From an uncultured Clostridia bacterium (GTDB taxonomy: Bacteria; Bacillota; Clostridia; Peptostreptococcales; Anaerovoracaceae), in the NCBI GenBank assembly GCA_934247125.1, contig CAKQIZ010000006.1, forward strand, positions 1 through 43,261: a DNA stretch of 43,261 nt. Reading direction: 5' to 3'. Shown here one piece after another: positions 1 through 9,301 of this stretch (position 1 is its first letter; every line of letters begins with the position of its first letter). Made by a program: the position numbers and the translations under genes. Below the pieces are notes generated by a model, which saw nothing but the letters and a program-made list of their open reading frames with translations, ran no database searches and was not told the DNA's origin.

Positions 1-77
1 CGGCAACCGCGGCTTCTCGGCCAACTACTGCCGGTTCGACGGCGTGGGCGACCAGTTCGCGCCGGTGCTGACGATCA
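1..77. repeat. left copy of the 77-bp terminal overlap
   Basis: Bases 1-77 are identical to bases 43185-43261. The overlap falls inside an open reading frame that continues across the junction without a break, so it is the closing overlap of a circular assembly. Seventy-seven is a common assembler k-mer length, which argues against a biological terminal repeat. Confidence 0.95.
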
Positions 78-88
78 ACTACATGTGA
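1..88 (+). CDS. C-terminal end of the tail-fibre gene that starts at 41503
   Basis: This is the last part of the beta-helix tail-fibre protein described at 41503-43261. The frame enters at base 2, reads GNRGFSANYCRFDG and ends in VLTINYM with TGA at 86-88. The codon phase matches the 3' end of the window, so the complete product is 589 residues. The next gene starts 13 bases downstream at 102 and is probably cotranscribed from the late promoter at 41443. Confidence 0.9.
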   Translation, partial: GNRGFSANYCRFDGVGDQFAPVLTINYM

Positions 89-101
89 GGAGGGACAGGG
101 C

Positions 102-466
102 ATGTTTTACGTGGATAAGGAGACGGAGGCCATTTATCTGACGCGGGGCGACGACGCGGCGCTGGACGTGACGCTCAAGGACGCAAGCGGCAGCGCGTAC
201 ACCATGCAGACGGGCGACACGCTGACCTTGACCGTGCGGCGGACTCCCGCCGACGCGGACGTGGTGTTGACGGTGACCAGCGGATCGACGCGCCTGCTCA
301 TCAGCCACGACGACACGGCGACGGCGCAGGTGGGCGCGTATTCGGCGGATATTCAGCTGCTGTCGGGCGGGCAGCGGCTCACGATCTGGCCGACGCTGGA
401 CGGGCGCAACCGGTCGACCGAGGCAAACTTTAAAAACTTCATCCTCATGCCGGAGGTGACGCGCGT

Positions 467-470
<4 letters not shown>
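102..470 (+). CDS. BppU-like tail/baseplate beta-sandwich protein
   Basis: The 122-residue product begins [19 protein letters not shown] and continues as alternating beta strands with little helix. This resembles the N-terminal immunoglobulin-like domain of the BppU/XkdX-region fibre proteins that attach receptor-binding proteins in Firmicutes phages. The stop overlaps the next start by four bases (ATGA), which indicates translational coupling to the collagen-like fibre. It sits between two fibre genes, so a role as fibre adaptor is likely. The fold assignment rests on sequence pattern only; the exact partner cannot be read from the sequence. Confidence 0.6.
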
Positions 471-2163
<1,693 letters not shown>

Positions 2164-2164
<1 letters not shown>

Positions 2165-2652
2165 TGGCGAAGGGGTTGATTGAGGACAGTACGCTAACCG
2201 CGATTGCGGGCGCGATCCGGACGAAAACCAACACGACCGATACCATGACTCCGTCCGAGATGGCCGCAAAAATCGCGGGGATCACGGGCACGAGCAAAAT
2301 GACGTATGGCTCGCAAACGATCCCGACTAATACCACCACTCACAACACAATGACAATAGAGCACTATCTGGGCGTAGTGCCCAATGTAATCTATATATGC
2401 CTTGTCGGTGACGACTCACTCGGATCACTAATACGGATAATGCTGTCGGTTGTGTTGTGGGCAGATGGTACGGGCTCGATCTGCTACGTTAATGCCAAAT
2501 CCGAATTCGTAAAGCTACCAATAAACTCCTCCACAATATCCAACTACATTACCACCCTGGATAGCACTACGCTGACAGTCCATAGCCCAGATGTTGCAAA
2601 ATATCCACGTTTTACGACTACCTATTATTGGTTTGCGGGGGTGAAGGAATGA
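2164..2652 (+). CDS. putative tail-fibre tip / receptor-contact protein
   Basis: The 162-residue protein starts MAKGLIEDSTLTAIAGAIRTKT and continues with TMTPSEMAAKIAGI. This N-terminal module is seen in many Firmicutes phage and tail-associated proteins just after fibre genes. The remaining two thirds is different in character: the DNA from about 2300 to 2650 is visibly AT-richer than its flanks and encodes short beta-prone stretches. That pattern suggests an exchanged C-terminal module. No catalytic motif is visible. Its position directly after the collagen fibre suggests a host-contact role, which is an inference. Confidence 0.6.
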
Positions 2653-2942
2653 GATATTATGCGAGATACGCAGGAAATGGAATACTTGAGGCCATTGGCA
2701 TTGGTGCGGGCGGCACAGAGATCACGCGGGAGCAGTATGAGACGCTGCTGGGCGAGATCGAGCAGAAGAACGACCTGACAGGCAAGCTGTATCGCGGCGA
2801 AATCACGCAGGCTGATGTGCCGGAGGGCTGGCGCGCGGAAATCGCAGCGGCGGTCGAGAAGATCATTGAGGAGCAGGGCGCGTATCAGGGCGACGAGATC
2901 GATCACGCGCTGGCGATACTTAGAGGAGATGTGAGCGAATGA
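2649..2942 (+). CDS. hypothetical tail-region protein (97 aa)
   Basis: The start is placed at ATG 2649 (MRYYARYAGNGILEAIGIG), which overlaps the preceding stop as ATGA and has GGGGGTGAAGG upstream. An upstream in-frame start at 2628 would extend into the previous gene. The N-terminus looks like a small beta domain and the rest is acidic and helical (about residues 30-95). Proteins of this size between fibre genes and the host-binding module often act as fibre chaperones or caps, but nothing in the sequence proves it. The end overlaps the next start by four bases. Confidence 0.65.
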   Translation: MRYYARYAGNGILEAIGIGAGGTEITREQYETLLGEIEQKNDLTGKLYRGEITQADVPEGWRAEIAAAVEKIIEEQGAYQGDEIDHALAILRGDVSE

Positions 2943-3361
2943 CCGAGGCACAAAGAAAAGAGCTGCTGGCCATGCGCAAGGCGCTGGACGGGCTGGTGGG
3001 CAAGATCGTGGAGACACCCGCCGAGGTGAACGAGTACCAGGCGGCGGTGCGGGAATGGCAGCCGGGGCCGTTTGCCGCAGGCGACGTGCGGCAGCGCCTG
3101 GGCGCGCCGTACAAGTGCGTGCAGGCACACGACAGCACGGCCAATCCGACCTGGACGCCAGAAGCCACGCCCGCGCTGTGGATGCAGTATCACGGCACAA
3201 CGCCCGAGAGCGCGCGGCCGTGGATTGCGCCGACCGGCGCGCACGATATGTACAAGACCGGGGAGTACGCGATCTGGACGGACGGCAAGACCTATAAGGT
3301 CAAGATTGACACGGCCTATAGCCCGGGGGACTATCCGCAGGCATGGGAAGCGCAAGAATAG
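2939..3361 (+). CDS. tail-associated protein with a chitin-binding-like (CBM5/12-type) module
   Basis: The 140-residue product has a helical N-terminus (about 1-40) and then a short carbohydrate-binding-like module. The order W..G.F..GD, YKCVQAHDSTANPTWTP and ALWMQYHG matches small chitinase-type CBM5/12 modules, with conserved Trp and Tyr at the sugar-binding face. The C-terminal half repeats the logic with YAIWTDGKTYKVK. Such modules occur at the end of fibre operons and probably bind cell-surface glycans. It is the last gene before an intrinsic terminator at 3371-3392, so it closes the fibre transcription unit. Confidence 0.65.
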   Translation: MTEAQRKELLAMRKALDGLVGKIVETPAEVNEYQAAVREWQPGPFAAGDVRQRLGAPYKCVQAHDSTANPTWTPEATPALWMQYHGTTPESARPWIAPTGAHDMYKTGEYAIWTDGKTYKVKIDTAYSPGDYPQAWEAQE

Positions 3362-3370
3362 GCGCAGAGA

Positions 3371-3392
3371 GGGACGGGCTACCGTCCCTTTT
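3371..3392 (+). terminator. intrinsic terminator of the tail-fibre unit
   Basis: GGGACGG (3371-3377) pairs with CCGTCCC (3382-3388) across a four-base loop and is followed by TTTT. It lies ten bases after the stop of the chitin-binding-like gene and immediately before the late promoter at 3401, marking an operon boundary. Confidence 0.75.
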
Positions 3393-3400
3393 CCTGTGCC

Positions 3401-3437
3401 TTGGATGTGGCACGCGGGCGCAGTGGCGTGGTACGAT
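3401..3437 (+). promoter_or_regulatory. late promoter, copy 1 (upstream of TerS)
   Basis: TTGGATGTGGC begins at 3401. A -10-like TACGAT lies at 3432-3437, with 25 bases between TTGGAT and the -10 box. The same motif and exact spacing occur at 7212, 22573 and 41443. The spacing is too long for an ordinary -35/-10 pair, so an activator or variant sigma factor is likely. Predicted transcription starts near 3444, which supports the GTG start at 3463. Confidence 0.8.
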
Positions 3438-3462
3438 GGAGCAAAGAGAGGAGGCGAGCGGA

Positions 3463-3759
3463 GTGGCGGCAACCAGGGACGCGACCGGGCGATTTCTGCC
3501 GGGTAATAAGATGAGCCCGGGGCGCAAGAAACTGCCGGAGGAGTTCAAACAGCGGGCGAAGGTGCTGGCGGATGAGGCGTTGGAAAGGCTCGGGGAGATC
3601 ATGCGCGACCCGGAGGCCAAGCACTCGGACGTGATCCGGGCGTGCGAAATCCTGATCGAGCGGGCGTACGGCAAGTGTGTCCCGGCCAACGACGAGGACG
3701 CGGCGGCCAGCGTGCTGACGGTCAGGCTGCAGGCCGGTCCGCAGGAGTGGAATGAGTGA
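3463..3759 (+). CDS. terS: terminase small subunit (probable)
   Basis: The 98-residue product opens with TRDATGRFLPGNKMSPGRK, the basic RF..GN...PGR motif seen at the start of many Firmicutes phage small terminases and DUF5681-type proteins. A helical region rich in Leu, Ala and Glu follows. The GTG at 3463 is chosen because AGAGAGGAGG lies eight bases upstream and the upstream ATG at 3436 overlaps the promoter -10 box. It overlaps terL by eight bases. By family role it would recognise the packaging site and load TerL. The call relies mainly on position plus the N-terminal motif. Confidence 0.7.
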   Translation: MAATRDATGRFLPGNKMSPGRKKLPEEFKQRAKVLADEALERLGEIMRDPEAKHSDVIRACEILIERAYGKCVPANDEDAAASVLTVRLQAGPQEWNE

Positions 3760-5137
3760 GCTGATACTGGGCACGCCCAACGAAAAGCAGAAGCTCTTCC
3801 TCGCCGACCATCACAAGTACGTGGCCTACGGCGGCGCGCGAGGCGGCGGCAAGAGCTGGGTGGTGCGGGACAAGGCCAAGCGGCTGTGTCTCAACTATCC
3901 AGGCATCCGGGTGCTGATCGTGCGAAAGACGTACAAGGAGCTGATCAACAACCACGTCGAGGACCTGCGCGGCGAGCTGCACGGCGTGGCACGATTCAAC
4001 AAGAGCGAGATGCAGTTTCGATTCGGCAACGGGAGCACGATCTCGTTCGGCTATTGCGCCAGCGACGGCGACCTGGACAGGTATCAGGGCGCGCAGTACG
4101 ACGTGATCTTCCTGGACGAGGCGACCCAGCTGCAGGAAGAGTGGATCAAAAAGATCACGGCCTGCATGCGCGGCGTGAATGACTTTCCGAAGCGCTGCTA
4201 CCTTACCTGCAACCCGGGCGGGCCGGGACACGGCTACGTCAAGCGGCTGTTCGTCGATCGCAAATACCAGCCGGGCGAGCGCGCGGAGGACTACAGTTTC
4301 ATTCAGGCGCTCGTGCAGGACAACAAGGCGCTGATGGAGGCTCAGCCCGACTACGTGCACCAGCTGGAGGCGCTGCCTGCCAAGCTGCGGGCGGCGTGGC
4401 TGGAGGGGCGATGGGACGTGTTCGATGGGCAGTTTTTCGAGGACTTCGTGGACGCACCGGAGCACTATAAGGACAGGCGATTCACGCACGTCATTGAGCC
4501 GTTCGAGGTGCCGGACGACTGGAACATCTACAGGAGTTTCGACTTCGGCTACTCCAAGCCGTTCTCGGTCGCCTGGTGGGCGGTGGACTACGACGGGCGG
4601 CTGTACCGGATACTGGAGCTGTACGGCTGCACGAGAGACCCCAACACGGGCCTCAAGTGGGAGCCGGGCAGGATATTCGACGAGGTGCGCAAAATCGAGC
4701 GCGAGCAGCGCTGGCTCAGGCGGCGCAAAAAGATCGTGGGCGTGGCCGACCCGTCGATCTGGGACGGCAGCAGGGGCAAGAGCGTGGCCGACGAGGCGGC
4801 GGAGCACGGAGTGTACTTCACGCCGGGAGTCAACGACCGGATCCCGGGATGGATGCAGGTGCACTACCGACTGGCCTTCGACGAGGAGGGCGTGCCGATG
4901 ATGTACGTATTCAAGACCTGCGCGGGGTTCATCCGCACGATCCCGCTGCTGCAGTATTCGGATACGCGGCCTGAGGACCTGGACACGGACGGCGAGGACC
5001 ACGTGGCCGACGAGGTGCGGTACATGTGCATGGCGCGGCCGATCAAGCCGAGGATGCCTGCACAGCCCAAGGAGATTGCCTACGACCCGCTCTCGACCAA
5101 TGAGGTCTACGGGCGATATGACTGGATGAGGATGTGA
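3752..5137 (+). CDS. terL: terminase large subunit
   Basis: The 461-residue protein is the DNA-packaging ATPase and nuclease. Walker A is GGARGGGKS (about residues 27-35) and Walker B with the catalytic Glu is VIFLDEAT (about 116-123). TCNPGGPG follows as the coupling motif. The C-terminal RNase H-like nuclease shows SFDFGYS, GVADPSIW and DGEDHVADEVRYM, which supply the acidic metal ligands. Length is typical for a Terminase_6-type large subunit. It overlaps terS upstream and its stop is five bases before the portal ATG, so packaging genes form one coupled unit. Confidence 0.95.
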   Translation: MSELILGTPNEKQKLFLADHHKYVAYGGARGGGKSWVVRDKAKRLCLNYPGIRVLIVRKTYKELINNHVEDLRGELHGVARFNKSEMQFRFGNGSTISFGYCASDGDLDRYQGAQYDVIFLDEATQLQEEWIKKITACMRGVNDFPKRCYLTCNPGGPGHGYVKRLFVDRKYQPGERAEDYSFIQALVQDNKALMEAQPDYVHQLEALPAKLRAAWLEGRWDVFDGQFFEDFVDAPEHYKDRRFTHVIEPFEVPDDWNIYRSFDFGYSKPFSVAWWAVDYDGRLYRILELYGCTRDPNTGLKWEPGRIFDEVRKIEREQRWLRRRKKIVGVADPSIWDGSRGKSVADEAAEHGVYFTPGVNDRIPGWMQVHYRLAFDEEGVPMMYVFKTCAGFIRTIPLLQYSDTRPEDLDTDGEDHVADEVRYMCMARPIKPRMPAQPKEIAYDPLSTNEVYGRYDWMRM

Positions 5138-5142
5138 TATTG

Positions 5143-6951
5143 ATGGTGGACGTACTCAAGGCACAGAAAACGCTTGACGAATACAAGCGGGGCAAGGCGC
5201 ATCTGGAGAGCCGAGTGGTGGACAACGAGCAGTGGTACAAGCTGCGGCACTGGGAGCAGGTGGGCAAGAGCGCGAATCCGGGCGATCCGGAGCCGACCAG
5301 CGCGTGGCTGCTCAACTGCATTGCCAACAAGCACGCGGACGCGATGGACAACTATCCGGAGCCGGTCGTGCTTCCGCGCGAGGAGGGCGACAGGCAGACG
5401 GCGCAGGTGCTGTCATCGATCCTGCCGGTCATACTGGAGGAGCAGCGGTTTGAGGAGACCTACGACCAGATGTGGTGGCGAAAACTCAAGAGCGGCACGG
5501 GCGTGCTGGCCGTGATGTGGGACAAAAACGCGCAGAACGGCCTCGGCGACGTGGCGATCAAGAGCGTGGACCTGCTGTCGATCTATTGGGAGCCTGGCGT
5601 GAACGACATCAACGAAAGCCGCAACGTGTTCGTGGTGACGCTGCAGGACAACGACCTGCTGGAGCAGGCGTACCCGCAGCTCAAGGACAAGCTGGGCGGC
5701 ATGCCCGACGCGCGGCGGTATATCTACGACGACGACGTGGACACGAGCGACAAGAGCGTGGTCGTGGACTGGTACTACAAGGTGCGCTCGGGGACGGTGA
5801 CGCTGCTGCATTACTGCAAGTTCTGCGGCGATCAGGTGCTCTATTCCAGCGAGGACGACCCCAGCACGGCGCAGACCGGCTTCTACGCGCACGGCAAGTA
5901 CCCCTTCGTGTTCGATACGCTGTTCCGCGTCGAGGGCAGTCCGGCGGGCTTCGGCTGGCTGGACGTGTGCAAGAGTCCGCAGATGTACATCGACAAGATG
6001 GGGCAGGTCATCCTCAAGCACTCGATCATGGCGGCGCGCCCCAGATGGTTTTCCCGCGAGGACGGCGGCGTGAACGAGGCGGAGTACGCGGACTGGAACC
6101 GTGACTTTGTGCACTACTCAGGCGCAAACCCCAACGAGAGCATCATGCCCATCCAGGTGCCGGAGATGTCGTCGATCTACGCGACGATCCTGCAGACCAA
6201 GGTGGACGAGCTGAAGGAGACCAGCGGCAACCGCGACTTCAGCCAGGGCGGCACGACCAGCGGCGTGACGGCGGCCAGCGCCATTGCGGCGCTGCAGGAG
6301 GCGGGCAGCAAGCTCTCGCGCGACATGCTCAGGAGCGGCTATCGGGCGTTTCAGGACGTGTGCTATCTGGCGCTGGAGCTGATCCGGCAGTTTTACACCG
6401 AGGAGCGCAAGTTCCGCATCACCGGTGAAAACGGCGAGGAGCAGTTTGTCGGGTTCTCCAACCGCATGATTGCGCCCAGCGCGCAGGGCGTTGAGTACGG
6501 CGTAGACCTGGGCATGGGGCAGCCCATCTTCGACATCAAGGTCAGGGCGCAGAAGCGCAATGCCTTCTCGACGCTCAGTCAGAACGAGATGGCCAAGGAG
6601 TTCTATTCTGCGGGCTTCTTCGATCCGGCGCGCGCAGATCAGGCGCTTGCGGCGCTGGAAATGATGGACTTTGAGGGCAAGGCGCAGGTGCAGATGCGGA
6701 TCAGTCAGAACGGCGGCATGTACCAGCAGCTCATGCAGCTGACGCAGATCGTGAACCAGCTCACGGGCGGTGCGCTGGCACAGGGCACTCCGGGCGGCGG
6801 TGCGCTGGCACAGGGCACTCCGGGCGGCGGCGCGCCCACACAGGCGCAGGGCAGCGCGATCACCTCCGGCGCGGCGGCCAACAGCCGCGAGAGCCTGGCC
6901 AATCAGGCGCGCGACCGGGCGCAGAACCAGGCGGGGGTGAGCGAGGGATGA
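5143..6951 (+). CDS. portal protein
   Basis: The 602-residue protein follows terL directly and matches podovirus-type portal proteins in length. Recognisable stretches include DNEQWYKLRHWEQ, TSAWLLNCIANKHADAMDNYPEP and a long helical region near SGVTAASAIAALQEAGSK that corresponds to the stem and clip. The C-terminus is low in complexity and contains two copies of GGALAQGTPG. ATG 5143 is preferred to the in-frame GTG at 5134 because the only purine-rich site (GAGG, 5128-5131) is too close to the GTG. It would form the dodecameric DNA channel and head-tail vertex. Confidence 0.88.
   Translation: MVDVLKAQKTLDEYKRGKAHLESRVVDNEQWYKLRHWEQVGKSANPGDPEPTSAWLLNCIANKHADAMDNYPEPVVLPREEGDRQTAQVLSSILPVILEEQRFEETYDQMWWRKLKSGTGVLAVMWDKNAQNGLGDVAIKSVDLLSIYWEPGVNDINESRNVFVVTLQDNDLLEQAYPQLKDKLGGMPDARRYIYDDDVDTSDKSVVVDWYYKVRSGTVTLLHYCKFCGDQVLYSSEDDPSTAQTGFYAHGKYPFVFDTLFRVEGSPAGFGWLDVCKSPQMYIDKMGQVILKHSIMAARPRWFSREDGGVNEAEYADWNRDFVHYSGANPNESIMPIQVPEMSSIYATILQTKVDELKETSGNRDFSQGGTTSGVTAASAIAALQEAGSKLSRDMLRSGYRAFQDVCYLALELIRQFYTEERKFRITGENGEEQFVGFSNRMIAPSAQGVEYGVDLGMGQPIFDIKVRAQKRNAFSTLSQNEMAKEFYSAGFFDPARADQALAALEMMDFEGKAQVQMRISQNGGMYQQLMQLTQIVNQLTGGALAQGTPGGGALAQGTPGGGAPTQAQGSAITSGAAANSRESLANQARDRAQNQAGVSEG
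6771..6830 (+). repeat. two exact 30-bp tandem repeats in the portal C-terminus
   Basis: Bases 6771-6800 and 6801-6830 are identical 30-mers encoding ALAQGTPGGG twice. This is a low-complexity tail and a likely site of slipped-strand length variation. Confidence 0.9.
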
Positions 6952-7247
6952 TGCAGGCGATACTGACGCTGACCGAGCAGGGCGCGCGGGTGGAGATGAC
7001 CGGGCATGCGGACGACGAGCGCGTCTGCATGGCGATCAGCACGCTGTGCTGCGCGGCAATGAACATGCTCAGCGAGCGTATGGCGGGCGCGGCGCGGTAC
7101 AATCCGGGCGACGTGTACTTCGCGGTGCACAAGCCGAGGCGGGAAGACAGGGCATGCTTGTATATGCTGGCCATCGGTCTGAGCGAGCTGGTTGAAAATT
7201 TTCCTGGGGACTTGGATGTGACATTGTGCGGCGACTGGGAGATATAA
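6948..7247 (+). CDS. Prp-family cysteine protease-like protein, candidate prohead protease
   Basis: The 99-residue product has the architecture of the Prp family, which trims ribosomal protein L27 in Firmicutes. It has an N-terminal strand, TGHADDERVCMAISTL with the His and Cys expected for catalysis, a helix, and a second strand-helix half. In ordinary Prp the His and Cys are about 12 residues apart (GHA...DIVCAAVS); here the loop is shorter, about seven residues. The gene sits between portal and scaffold, where capsid proteases are usually encoded. It overlaps the portal stop, and its 3' end contains the late promoter at 7212. Function is inferred from motif and position. Confidence 0.7.
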   Translation: MMQAILTLTEQGARVEMTGHADDERVCMAISTLCCAAMNMLSERMAGAARYNPGDVYFAVHKPRREDRACLYMLAIGLSELVENFPGDLDVTLCGDWEI

Positions 7248-7248
7248 T
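7212..7248 (+). promoter_or_regulatory. late promoter, copy 2 (head genes)
   Basis: TTGGATGTGAC starts at 7212 and a consensus TATAAT lies at 7243-7248, with 25 bases between TTGGAT and the -10 box as in the other copies. The promoter is embedded in the end of the Prp-like gene; the -10 box overlaps its stop codon. Transcription would begin near 7255 and give a leader of about 60 bases before the scaffold gene. Confidence 0.85.
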
Positions 7249-7256
7249 CGGGGCGA

Positions 7257-7301
7257 GACACGCGGGAGAGACCGCAGACGACACGCGGGAAAGACCGCAG
7301 A
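7257..7301 (+). repeat. tandem 22-bp direct repeats in the scaffold mRNA leader
   Basis: GACACGCGGGA starts at 7257 and again at 7280. Each 22-base copy runs to AGACCGCAGA, with one difference between copies and a one-base spacer. Both lie between the predicted transcript start and the scaffold ribosome site. They could be a protein-binding or RNA-structure element. Confidence 0.8.
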
Positions 7302-7314
7302 GAGAAGGCAAACC

Positions 7315-8172
7315 ATGAGACATTACCATCTGATCCCGAACCTCTTCGGTGAAGGCGGCGCGGCTGCCGGAGGCGAAGGCGCTGGCGGCGCGGGTATCGC
7401 GGAAGGTGTGCAGGACGCTGCGCAGGCGACCGAGGTACAGACGCTCGACCGGGCGGCGAAATTCAAGGAACTGATCAAGGGCGAGTACAAGGATGAGTTC
7501 CAGAAGATGATGCAGGATAACCTCAACAGGCGCTTCAAGGAGACCGACGAGCTGCGCAAACAGACCGAGGCGGCGAGGCCGCTGCTGGAGCTGATGGCGG
7601 GCAAGTACGGCGTGCAGGACGCGAGCGACATTGAGGCGATCCGCGAGGCCGCAGAAGCCGACGACGGCTACTACGAAGAGGAGGCCGCGGAGAAGGGCCT
7701 GACCGTGGAGCAGCTCAAGCGCTTTAAGACCATGGAGCGCGAAAACGCGCAGCTCAAGGCGGCGGCGCAGGAGCGCGAGCGCGTGGAGCGGGCGAACCAG
7801 GTGCAGGCGCGCTGGGCGAAGGAGTCCGAGGACACCAAGGCCATTTACAGCGGCTTTGACTTTGCGGCCGAGGCGCAGAATCCGCAGTTTGCCAACCTGC
7901 TCAAGGCGGGCGTGGACGTGCGGACGGCCTACGAGGTGACGCATCACGACGACATTATCTCCGGAGCGATGCAGTTTGCGGTGCAGCAAACCCAGGAGAA
8001 GACGGTGAAGGACATCAGGACGCGCGGCATGCGGCCCGACGAGGGCGCGCTGGGCGCGAGGTCGGCAGGCGACGGGCACATGGACGTGTCCAAGCTGACC
8101 CGCCAGCAGAGGGCGGAGCTGGCCAAGCGTGCGCTGCGCGGCGAACACGTGACATTCGATGAAGGAGGCTAA
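7315..8172 (+). CDS. capsid scaffolding protein (GP20-like)
   Basis: The 285-residue protein has a glycine/alanine-rich N-terminus (about 12-35) and then a long charged coiled-coil region (about 55-170). A less ordered segment with TFDEGG at the end follows. This is the usual layout of Firmicutes phage scaffold or minor structural GP20 proteins, and it lies directly before the capsid gene. The N-terminus reads MRHYHLIPNLFGEGG. The LIPNLFG part resembles the capsid N-terminus (LIYNMFA) and the Prp cleavage motif NLxxFA. It is expressed from the promoter at 7212 with the leader repeats 7257-7301. Confidence 0.82.
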   Translation: MRHYHLIPNLFGEGGAAAGGEGAGGAGIAEGVQDAAQATEVQTLDRAAKFKELIKGEYKDEFQKMMQDNLNRRFKETDELRKQTEAARPLLELMAGKYGVQDASDIEAIREAAEADDGYYEEEAAEKGLTVEQLKRFKTMERENAQLKAAAQERERVERANQVQARWAKESEDTKAIYSGFDFAAEAQNPQFANLLKAGVDVRTAYEVTHHDDIISGAMQFAVQQTQEKTVKDIRTRGMRPDEGALGARSAGDGHMDVSKLTRQQRAELAKRALRGEHVTFDEGG

Positions 8173-8177
8173 TGGAG

Positions 8178-9227
8178 ATGGATTTTCTGCTTAAGAAACT
8201 GCCCTATCCGCTGATCTACAACATGTTCGCGAACGCGAACACCAACAAGACCACGTCGAACACGACCGGCAACGATCTGTCCGACGAAATGAAGACCTAC
8301 TATTCGGATCACCTGATCGACCTGGCCGAGCCGGAGCTGATCCACGACCAGTTCGCCGACAAGTATCCGATCCCCCGCAGAGGCGGCAAGACCATTGAGT
8401 TCCGCAAGTTTACCCCTTTGGGCAAGGCGCTGACCGCCCTGACCGAAGGCGTGACCCCTGACGGCCAGAAGCTGGACGTGGACACCATCACGGCGACCGT
8501 CTCTCAGTACGGCGGCTATGTGGAGACCTCTGACGTGCTCGACCTGACCGCCATCGACCCCATCGTGGTGCAGGCGACTCAGATGATTGCCAGCCAGGCG
8601 GGCCGCACCCTTGACACCATCACCCGCGAGGTGCTGGCGGGCGGCACCAACGTCATCTATGCGCCTGCGGGCAGCACTGCGGTCACCTCGCGCGCCGGCA
8701 TCAAGGCGACCAGTAAGATCACCCTGGACTTGCTGCGCAAGGCCGCGCTGGTTCTCAAGCGCCAGAACGCGCCCAAGATCGACGGCAGCTATGTCGCGAT
8801 TGTGCATCCCGACATTGCGCACGATATCATGGGCCTTGACGGCTGGATCGACGTGCACAAGTACGCCACCCCCGAGAACATCTACAACGGCGAGCTGGGC
8901 AAGATTGCCGGCATCCGATTCATCGAGAACACCGAGGCCAAGATCTGGAAGGCCGCGGGCGCGGCAAAGTCGGACACCGACACCACCAAGGAGAACGTGT
9001 ACGGCACCCTCGTGATGGGCGCGCACGCCTACGCGGTGACCGAGGTGACCGGCGGCGGCCTGCAGCACATTGTCAAGCAGCTGGGCAGCTCCGGTACGGC
9101 TGACCCCCTGAACCAGCGCGCGACCGTAGGCTGGAAGGCCATCAAGACCGCCGAGATTCTGGTGGACCAGTACATTGTCCGCATCGAATCTGCGGCCAGC
9201 GAGGGCGACACGGCGATTGCCAACTGA
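8178..9227 (+). CDS. major capsid protein, N4-gp56 family
   Basis: The 349-residue protein matches the HK97-fold N4-gp56 capsid family in length and landmarks. These include DQFADKYPIPRRGGKTIEFRKF near residue 55, ALTEGVTPDGQ, VSQYGGYVETSDVLDLTAID, a central VAIVHPDIAHDI and GWKAIKTAEIL near the C-terminus. ATG 8178 is chosen because AGGAGG (8163-8168) then has a nine-base spacing; ATG 8172 would leave only three bases. The N-terminal LIYNMFA may be a protease site. It follows the scaffold stop directly. Confidence 0.92.
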   Translation: MDFLLKKLPYPLIYNMFANANTNKTTSNTTGNDLSDEMKTYYSDHLIDLAEPELIHDQFADKYPIPRRGGKTIEFRKFTPLGKALTALTEGVTPDGQKLDVDTITATVSQYGGYVETSDVLDLTAIDPIVVQATQMIASQAGRTLDTITREVLAGGTNVIYAPAGSTAVTSRAGIKATSKITLDLLRKAALVLKRQNAPKIDGSYVAIVHPDIAHDIMGLDGWIDVHKYATPENIYNGELGKIAGIRFIENTEAKIWKAAGAAKSDTDTTKENVYGTLVMGAHAYAVTEVTGGGLQHIVKQLGSSGTADPLNQRATVGWKAIKTAEILVDQYIVRIESAASEGDTAIAN

Positions 9228-9251
9228 CGAAATGCCCTGACTGAGGGCGAA

Positions 9252-9286
9252 GGCCGGGAGCTGCCCCACGGTTCCCGGCCGATTTT
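9252..9286 (+). terminator. hairpin after the capsid gene, partial terminator
   Basis: GGCCGGGA (9252-9259) pairs with TCCCGGCC (9273-9280), followed by GATTTTG. The T run is short, so it may only attenuate. This could lower expression of downstream head genes relative to the capsid protein. Confidence 0.5.
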
Positions 9287-9301
9287 GAAAGGAGCGAGCG
9301 T

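Noticed and set aside
1..77. A biological direct terminal repeat
   Set aside because: It is short, lies within a coding frame and equals a common assembler k-mer length; circular closure is the simpler explanation.
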